This document shows, one piece after another, positions 56,700 to 64,000 of a stretch of DNA of 64,000 bases. The notes below the pieces were generated by a model. It did not search any database, was not told the origin of the DNA, and was given only the letters and a program-made list of their open reading frames with translations. Both the position numbers and the translations under genes were made by a program. The stretch is from contig JAAEAF010001099.1 of assembly GCA_011037195.1 (NCBI GenBank), positions 160,290-224,289 on the forward strand, given 5' to 3'. The DNA is from Triatoma infestans (Eukaryota > Arthropoda > Insecta > Hemiptera > Reduviidae). Every line of letters starts with the position of its first letter. Position 1 is the stretch's first letter.

Positions 56700-58112
56700 G
56701 CGATAACGTTTCATTTATGCTTTCCTCCAGGTATAGTTTTAAGTTGCAATGCTAAATGTGCACTTCTCTTTACTCTTTTTACCGATCACTAAATTGTCCC
56801 AATCGCACGATTAAATTTCTTGCAAAGAAGGAAATAAAAATTGGTAAAAAGAACCAAGAGGATTGGATATCATGAACCATGAAGGAATGTTTTTTTTTTC
56901 TTTTAAAGATACCCAAAATTTGTAATCATTTTAGAAATTTTCATCGATAAAAGCCAGAAGTAAATATAATTACAAATGTATATAAGTTGGTTGACCTCAA
57001 ATTTTGAATGCTTTCAACAAGTTTTCCTAACAAAGTTAGTAAATTAATTACACAACCTTATCCTTTTGAGAAGGTATTATAACCAGTTAACCCACATAGA
57101 TAATTAAATACAAAGAGAGATCCTGTAAATACAGAGATGTGTATATAATATAAAAGGCAAAGAGATCTATTCTGAAATTGATATTCTTAAACCAGTTGAT
57201 TTCCTAAATCTGTATATTAAAAATAGAATTGTACTCTTACATTTGATCATTTATATTTGACATATTATTATTAAGTTTTTATATTTTTATAAAAAAAAAA
57301 ACAAAGACAGACAATCATTAAGAACCAATTCGATGTTTTTTTAAAGTGTTCTGACTTTCAGAGTTACTATAGAGAACTGTTTTTATTTTTTAGTTATTTT
57401 ACTCTTTACTCTGTTAGTTACTCTGAGCACTATGCAAAAAACAATCAGCTTATTAAAAATAACGAGTCGTTGTACATAGGAAAAAATAATGAGACTATTA
57501 TTGAAAAAGTCTAGAGCGGTCAATTATTATACTAGAAAAACAATAACCTGGCAGAAAAATTGTTGAGGCATCTTTTTTGTGCATTTAACACGAAGGATGA
57601 TGAAAACCTTAATTTCATTAGGTTATTATTCTATAGTGTTGTATTCTAATATTCCAGTGACTCATAAATTTATATAATATCTACAGAAATGAAAACTGAG
57701 TGTAAAATGGGAATTCGAGAGAAGCGTAACATCAAGTTGAAAATACATACCTTGGTTTAACGTTTTGGTTTTCACTGCAAAAATGTATGGTTACGTCGTG
57801 AATCTTCTAGTTTTGTCGGTTCTTAAAAGATAGCGTTTATTCACTTTCTTGTGATTACTTCGTTTCACTCAACAGGCCCAATTTCTCCATGTTTGTTGGT
57901 ATAACCTCTCTTTCATTTTTGTTTATCACTCTTCCTTAATCTTGGAGAAGGTATTAAAACCGTCTCTTCTTATACATGTAATATTTATAACCGTCACTAT
58001 TGTATCTCCTCCGTATCATCAGATACTGTGCAATATCAGTTCAATATATTCATTCTAACGCATATAAAAAACATCTTCAGCTGGCTTTCGTAATTTTTTT
58101 GTACGCACCAAC
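56700..58112. other. AT-rich, no gene recognised
   Basis: No coding or repeat signal that I can support. Confidence 0.45.
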
Positions 58113-59117
58113 CAGTGGCGTAATTTTCCCCCCGTCTTATTACCACATGAGACCAAAATTAAAAAAATGGAGGAACTGAAACGTTATAATTACTGTAATG
58201 CCGTACTTACATTTCAGCACCTCCGCGGACCTCACAGGAATCGGGTTTTCACTTTCTATGCTTATAACATTAAGCCCCCTGAGTCTGTCTCCCGACATAG
58301 TACCTTTTTCATTATTTTTCATTATTTTTTTTTTCATTATCGGTAGTATTCGAATTATTAGCCCTACGCATGTCACATTCACTGTGAATGGCAGTTTCTT
58401 TCGAACAGCATGCAGAATTGTCACTTTTCACTTCCATAGTAGAACCACGAGGGAAGTGGTATAGTAGAAAAAAGTATCTATTTTCACTGATTTATTCTTA
58501 GCGTTTTCAATTTCGCTCTTCCTCTTCCGTTTTTGGGCTCCACTTACATGCTCATATGTTGTGTTCAGTAATTGTTAAAGTCAGTAATGTTGACTAACAA
58601 TAAAGTAAACTTCATTTCAGTAAAGTTAAATAACAATATAATCACTCAATCACCAATCACTGACTGTCACCTTTCATAAATTGCACTAAACTAGCGGAAA
58701 AAGAAAAGATGGCTTTAGTCTGGCAGTAATGTTGCCAGTATTTAAACTTGAATATCTAAACCTATCTCAGACATGCTGTCAATAATACTAACTTCTAAGT
58801 TCATTATCATTATTTTCCTAAGTCCCTAACTTAAGTATACAACAAAGGAACGGGGCAACAATAAATCGCTTGTTCCGAGAATGCAAGCGGTGTGGAATTT
58901 CCAAGGAAACAATGTAACAATTGAAGTGGTATCTACCGGTATGTTATAATTTCGAACTTATGTTCTTTATAGTCCAAGATTATTACTTTTTGTATTGCGT
59001 GAAATGAAACAATATTTTTCTTAATGTATTTTGAAAAAATAACATTTTAAATTTCGTTAAAAATTGTATTTTTCTCAAAACTAACCTTGCGGGCCGGGCT
59101 CGTAATTTACGCCACTG
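58113..59117 (-). mobile_element. hAT-like element, internally deleted
   Basis: Ends CAGTGGCGTAATTTT and, inverted, CAGTGGCGTAAATTA, the terminal form of many hAT elements. The 8-bp flanks GCACCAAC (58105-58112) and GTATCAAT (59118-59125) differ by three C-to-T changes and may be a decayed 8-bp target duplication. The minus strand at 58200-58310 encodes MSGDRLRGLNVISIESE, which resembles the end of hAT transposases (MSxxRLxxLxxxSIE). The rest of the transposase is gone. Confidence 0.6.
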
Positions 59118-59339
59118 GTATCAATTATTTTGTCACATCCTTATGGCAGCTTATTTGTACCTCGTTTATGAATATTTTTATGTGTTTGTTCATATTCTTA
59201 AATTATTCGTTAGCTTCGTTTCCTTTCTACTTTACTACTACCTATGCTACTCGCAACATAACTCAATATTTGAAATGTAGCAAAGAAGACAGAATAGCAG
59301 CTCTCAGGCAAGGAATATAATTTTTTTTTTTTTTATAAA

Positions 59340-59620
59340 AAAAAATTAAATTAAAGGACGATTGATCTTGATTTCTCAAGAAAGTGGTTCAAGTGATTTT
59401 CTTTAAACATGGTAATGAACTAATCATAAATGGAGCTACAACTTTTAATTAAAACATTTCTCCAGGAAAATTGATTTCGGAGAGGTTCTGGGAGAAAATT
59501 AACTTTTAGGCTTTTCTCTAAAGTACCACTTCAGTATAATGTATGGTTCTATCATCTATATAATATTCAAGTGCTGTAGCAACATAAATACGAATTAGGT
59601 TACTTCCTTACCGAGGAAGT
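59340..59620 (-). repeat. family R fragment
   Basis: TCAAGTGATTTTCTTTAAAC, ACATTTCTCCAGGAAAATTG and CACTTCAGTATAATGTATGG. 59621-60420 has no recognisable feature; an R terminal block lies at 60425-60500. Confidence 0.65.
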
Positions 59621-60499
59621 TTGTAGGTACAGAATTCGGTCGTTATGTGAAGAGTACTGTATGTATATAGTAGATCTCCTAGAAATCGATGTAGCATTAA
59701 TTGTTTAAAAATCTAGTTTGAAGAATAGTTATCAAACTATGTTTTGAGAAAGATTGCATTGGAAATCATGTGAGCAATTCATGTCGAATATTTATGTTAA
59801 AAAGAAGTCAAATTTTCCTACCAATATGCTAAAGAAAAACAATGTTTTTCTGCTACCAGGTTTTATCGGATCTTTAAACAAGTAATCCACTCTCACAGGT
59901 GTTTTTTATGTTTATTATGTTTTTTTACCTCCTCTTAAATCCACAGGTGTTTTATACTCAAAGGTCGTATTTGGAAGTTTACTTAGGCAGTACGATAAAA
60001 TTAGAGGGACTATTCAAATAATTCTGTTTAGTGAGGGATGATAGAAAACGGGAGAGAAATATGTTTTTTTGAATGGGAATTCATTTATGGGGGAAAGCAA
60101 TGTCTCTTACTCAAGTCTACTATTGTGGGAATGTTAGAACCTGCTTGGATTTGTAAATTGACTCTAATTAGTAGAGCAGTTAATAGAATGGTGAACTGAC
60201 TAATACTGTAGAACCTCTGCAGGAAGGTTCTCTATTCTAGTGTAATAGTAACGAGTACTTAATGACTCTGGATCGGCCTGTGGTCTACTTTACCCATGAT
60301 AAATTGCTTGTCTGTAGGAACATCGGTAGGAAATGACAAATGGATAACAACTTTTCGTAAGCTATTTACATAAAATACTCTCTTCGAAAACTTTTAACTG
60401 TTATACCTTTGGTTTTGTTTTTGCTTGCTCTTATTCTTAGAAGAGAAAGTATTACGATCATCTTAAATTTTCGTATTTGAGTTTCAACCGGAAATACAT

Positions 60500-61265
60500 G
60501 ATTGGAGGTTGCTGGTGATGAAAAATATCTGGTGGAAACTCGCAAACGATTTTCTCTTGCATTCTCCCCTTATTATCCAATCCTCGCCGATGTTCACCAA
60601 AGTAGCGTACTTGTTGGAACCCTCTACCAGATATACACAGCTGTTATACCTACTCATCTCCAAACCACCATCTTTAGATTTGCAGATGATACTGCTATAC
60701 TTTCCTGATCCTGTTTTCCTTCCCGAACATTCCAACATCTCAATCTCCTAGAAGGCTGGTGCCAAAAAAATAAACGCAAAAAAGTTGACACACGTTAACA
60801 TTCACCCTCCGTATAAGCACAAGTCCACCAGTTTTCTTTCACAATACTCCACTCCTTACACAACTAATCATGTCCGTTACTTAGGATTGTACATAGGCAA
60901 AAGACTCACTTGGAAATTTCACATTCGACTCTAACGGCAAGAATTAATGAAACGACATAAAACTCTTTCCAGATTACTAGATAAATGATCAAACCTTACA
61001 ACTCAATAATGAAGCTAATTTGGACTAATGGATTGGAATTGTAGGGTTTTCTCTAAGCATTCCAATGTCCTTTGAATTCAAACTGCCCAATCCAAAATCC
61101 TGAAAAATATTGTAAATGCTTCCTTTTATGTATTTAATGAAAGCCACCGCAAGGACCTACAAATTCCCTCCTAGATAAATGAAATGATCCAATCTCGTTA
61201 TCATAAGTTTCACAAATCCTTTCCCAGTACACTAAATCCACTTATCCAAAAGTAGGATAACTTTT
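60500..61265 (+). pseudogene. jockey-like LINE reverse transcriptase, decayed
   Basis: Frames give VLVGTLYQIYTAVIPTHLQT then FRFADDTAILS, the palm domain with the catalytic FADD box, preceded by a decayed VPQGS region. Downstream come NLLEGWCQK, VRYLGL-like YLGLYIGKRLTWKFHI and KILKNIVNASFYVFNESHRK followed by DLQIPS. This order is that of jockey-clade reverse transcriptases. Stops and frameshifts are scattered throughout. It is cut off at about 61265 by the foldback that follows. Confidence 0.8.
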
Positions 61266-61339
61266 TTTATAAACTCTTTGAGGATATCTGCTTTATCTGG
61301 TATTTTATCCGTCATAGCATGCATATTCATTTTGTTCCT

Positions 61340-61369
61340 GACCGGTTTCGGATTCTCATCTATCGTCAT
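61340..61369 (-). ncRNA. hammerhead-like motif, first core base changed
   Basis: ATGACGA in place of CTGACGA, then a stem II of the GGAT/ATCC type weakened to AGAT/ATCC, GAAACCGGTC. Confidence 0.5.
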
Positions 61370-61694
61370 AGCAAATTCACCAAATTCGTGTAGAGAGTTC
61401 AATTCAACGTAATGTTTCTGTTACACTCGACACCTTGTTGGTTGTATATATATATATATATATGGGGAGGTTATAAGGTTATGTTCCTATGTGTGTGTGT
61501 GTGTGTGTTACATAACCATTTGTTGGTTGTATATATGTGTGGAGAGTTTATAAGGTTATGTTACTATGTGTGTGTGTGTGTGTACATAACCTTATAACCT
61601 TCCCACATATATGCAACCAACAAACCAACAAGTGTGAGTGTAAAAGAAACATTACGTTGAAATGAACTCTCTACACGAACTTGGTGAATTTGCT

Positions 61695-61724
61695 GTGACG
61701 ATAGGTGAAAATCCGAAACCGGTC
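61695..61724 (+). ncRNA. hammerhead-like motif, first core base changed
   Basis: GTGACGA in place of CTGACGA, then stem II AGGT/ATCC-like, GAAACCGGTC. Confidence 0.5.
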
Positions 61725-61770
61725 AGGAACAAAGTGAATATGCATGCTACGACGGATAAAATACTAGATA

Positions 61771-62684
61771 TTATCTAGCATTGCGAACCCATCCACATAT
61801 CTCTTTTATTTTGTATTTACCTGCTATCTTTTATGACCTAACTTGTACTCGATCCCATCTTTCATAACACACCTGGAAGCTGGTTAATGATATGAGAGCT
61901 GTTGCGAGATTAAGAATGGACAGGAAATCAATGGGCCCTTGTAAGCCTAAATCAATCGTCTATTTGGAAGGCCCATGATGTAGATTAAGTTAGACAAAGG
62001 GGAGATATTAATCCGCCATTTTTCCACTGTCCGCTTATTCGCACCCTGAGGAGTTCAGTAAATAGATCCCCGGTAAATGGTGTATATAGCAAGACAAAAT
62101 GAAAATGATTATGAAAATATTGAAACTGCAAAATTTGGGATTATCTTTAAAGTTAAATATAATTCAGCGAAGAAGAACTTTATATTCTCACAAACAAAGT
62201 AAAAACAAACAATTTAATAATTTAACAATTTAATTTTTTAAAACAAACAAAGTAATGTACAAATTGAAATTTGAGATTAATTACTCTCTAAACTCAGATT
62301 TGGTAAAATGAATTTTCTATTTGAATATTACAATTTGTAGATCGATCTATAAGATGATAGGTGTGTCACATAGTTATAGAGAGATATAAATATTGTCATT
62401 AAATTGTTATATATTTAGCGTAACTAAGGTCAGAGGTCGAAGCTAGCAATCTGGGTTACTGCTTAATTTAATTAACATATAACCATTTATTACTGTTAAA
62501 AATATTACAATTGTTAGATTTATGGATGCAATTTAATATGGTTTAAATGTCAGGTTATAATAAGTTATAATAGGTTTTAAATAAATACTCTTAAAATAAA
62601 ACTATGTATATAATATGTTTGATTTTTGCATCCATTCCTTTATTAAAAAAATTACTCATTATTTTTTTTGGATTTCAGGGCCAT
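61771..62684. other. no gene recognised
   Basis: AT-rich sequence, family R-like fragment from about 62685 to 62940. Confidence 0.45.
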
Positions 62685-62944
62685 GATGCTCTTTAAACTT
62701 TGTATACTATCCACATATATAAATGACTATCACTTTTATTTGTAACACTTTCCCAGGATAATATCTCTGTAGGGAGAAGTACACAGTGTTGTAATTAAGA
62801 AGACTTGTAATTAATAACAAAAAAAATCTGGGGTGAAACATCCATACGACTACATTGTTATAAAAAAAAACAACTAACTTTCTTCGAAAACTATAATTTT
62901 TATTAGATGTTTTATAGTCTCCAATATTTTTTGAGGGAGTATGG

Positions 62945-63056
62945 AGTGAACTCTCTACACGAACTTGGTGAATTTGCTCTGACGATGGATGAAAATCCGA
63001 AACCGGTCAGGAACAATATAAATATGCATGATACGACGGATAAAATACCGGATGTT
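62945..63056 (+). mobile_element. Penelope-like end (type 5), single copy
   Basis: Matches the right arm of 61600-61770 (GAACTCTCTACACGAACTTG ... GACGGATAAAATACCGG). Inserted in family R sequence, which resumes at TTAAAGAAAACCGTTAGAGCC. Confidence 0.72.
62979..63008 (+). ncRNA. hammerhead ribozyme motif, intact core
   Basis: CTGACGA (62979-62985), extra U, stem II GGAT/ATCC with loop GAAA, then GAAACCGGTC with cleavage C at 63008. The only type 5 copy with all core bases. Stem I is short (CT/AG). Confidence 0.65.
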
Positions 63057-64000
63057 AAAGAAAACCGTTAGAGCCAAAAAACTGAAAAATCCAGTCAGTA
63101 AAGTAGTTCTTCCGGTTGATTGCATTTTTTATTAAAAATTCACTACAGTGCCGACAGCACACAGACACAGAGACAAACAGCCACACAGATCAATTTATAT
63201 AAAACATTTTTTCGGATTCAGGGGGCTGAAAATGTATATATATTCCGGCAAAATTTGACACGAACGCAATGCTCATATTAGAAGTAAAAGAAAATTAAAT
63301 AAATCAATAATTAAAATAATTCAAAATGATAAATCCCGAGTTTGAAATATTGAATTATTGAATAACAATAAAGTGAAAGTAATAACGTCACATTAAGAAG
63401 AAGAAATAATTAAGGAACGTTATTATATATCAGTCGGAATTAAGCGGAAGAATATTAAAATATTATTAATAAACAAACAATGAATAAAAGTTAAGAGATA
63501 AAGCTGCAAGTAAGATGCAATAACCGCGGCCGGCTTTTAGTGATAAGCAGGAAAAGGCCTAGCTAATACATAAAAGGAAGAAATTGACAACTAAATCAGG
63601 CGGAAAAAGCAGTAGAACAGGTGGTGTGTTTCGGCAGAAAGCGGTGGAAGAAAGTGTGGAAAAGAGAGCGAGCGTTGGAAACAGAAAGATCAAAGACAGC
63701 CGTCTTTGACAGTATCAACAATATTACTTTCTTTTATATCTGTAAGAGGTCGCATTAGATTTTTGAAATTGAATTTCCCTGAATTACATATTCCTATGAG
63801 TATGAATAAGTAATTTTTAAAGAATCACGTCAGTGGAACGGTATGTGTTTGTGTCTGTGCTTGTGTGAATAGAATAACTTAAAGAATTTGGTATGAAATA
63901 CTCACACCTACTCCACTTAATACAATTATATATAAAATAAAAAAAAAGTTTTCTATACTGCAACGTTTGCTCGTTGTCCTAATATAAATATAGATGTGCT
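63057..64000. other. family R end to about 63300, then no gene recognised
   Basis: TTCTTCCGGTTGATTGCATT, ACACAGACACAGAGAC and GGATTCAGGGGGCTGAAAAT, TTCCGGCAAAATTTGACACG mark an R terminal block. 63311-64000 is AT-rich; a further R-like start (GGTATGAAATACTCACACC) lies at 63891. Confidence 0.5.

Larger units (their letters stand above)
61268..61770. mobile_element. Penelope-like foldback (type 5) with two hammerhead-like cores
   Basis: Arms about 61268-61435 and 61600-61770 are inverted copies (GGTATTTTATCCGTC / GACGGATAAAATACTAG; ATGCATATTCA / TGAATATGCAT; CCTGACCGGTTTCGG / CCGAAACCGGTCAGG). The spacer holds (TA)n, (GT)n and a direct repeat of a GGTTATAAGGTTATGTT block with an inverted third copy. 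No clear target duplication. Confidence 0.75.

Noticed and set aside
1..64000. CRISPR arrays, operons, bacterial promoters or attachment sites
   Set aside because: The spliced gene, SINEs and LINEs show nuclear animal DNA, and no regularly spaced short repeats were seen.

Overview
This is a window of AT-rich, intron-type nuclear DNA from an animal, most likely an arthropod. The only clear host gene is an arthropod-type metabotropic glutamate receptor split into small exons by long introns. The rest is a dense graveyard of mobile elements: I- and jockey-like LINE fragments, tRNA-derived SINEs, solo LTRs, Penelope-like elements with hammerhead ribozyme motifs, mariner-type and hAT-type DNA transposons. 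The order or species cannot be named from the sequence.

Host gene. Five consecutive exons on the minus strand between 41800 and 34193 (41655-41800, 36401-36571, 35816-35960, 34610-34861, 34193-34474) join in frame, with GT/AG borders, into 332 codons of the extracellular glutamate-binding (Venus-flytrap) domain. The signal peptide/N-terminal exon (expected above 41800) and the cysteine-rich and seven-helix exons (expected below 34193) were not found. Most of the window is therefore probably intronic or flanking DNA of this gene.

Mobile layer. (1) A very abundant modular repeat, called family R here, is built of roughly 300-bp modules and bounded by ACTTTCTCTTACT / AGTAAGAGAAAGT ends; it recurs about 18 times and is the substrate for many later insertions. 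(2) Penelope-like fragments carry minimal hammerhead ribozyme motifs (CTGANGA - stem II - GAAAC...GTC). Several are foldback units flanked by 12-14 bp direct repeats (4209-4580, 10723-11012, 14615-15015, 53887-54127). (3) Solo LTRs: family A (11067-11827, 31295-31925, 54535-55341), family B (14273-14591, 19865-20556, 30254-30609, decayed copies at 6447-6745 and 23683-23914), family C (about 25245 and 55825), and a separate LTR at 33243-33621 that carries a perfect six-block heat-shock element next to a TATA box. (4) Three tRNA-derived SINE families, two of them delimited by 14-15 bp target duplications. (5) A complete DD41D mariner-superfamily element with an uninterrupted 348-codon transposase and long inverted repeats at 42121-43438, plus an older relative at 37149-37880 and a gutted hAT-like element at 58113-59117. 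(6) At least nine 5'-truncated LINE pieces, mostly the RNase H/CCHC end of ORF2.

Points most worth a second look: the heat-shock-element LTR lying close downstream of, and in the same orientation as, the receptor exons; the hammerhead-bearing foldback insertions with target duplications; the 1.9-kb inverted duplication at 7345-9250; the LTR whose promoter region is triplicated; and the modular repeat family R itself.
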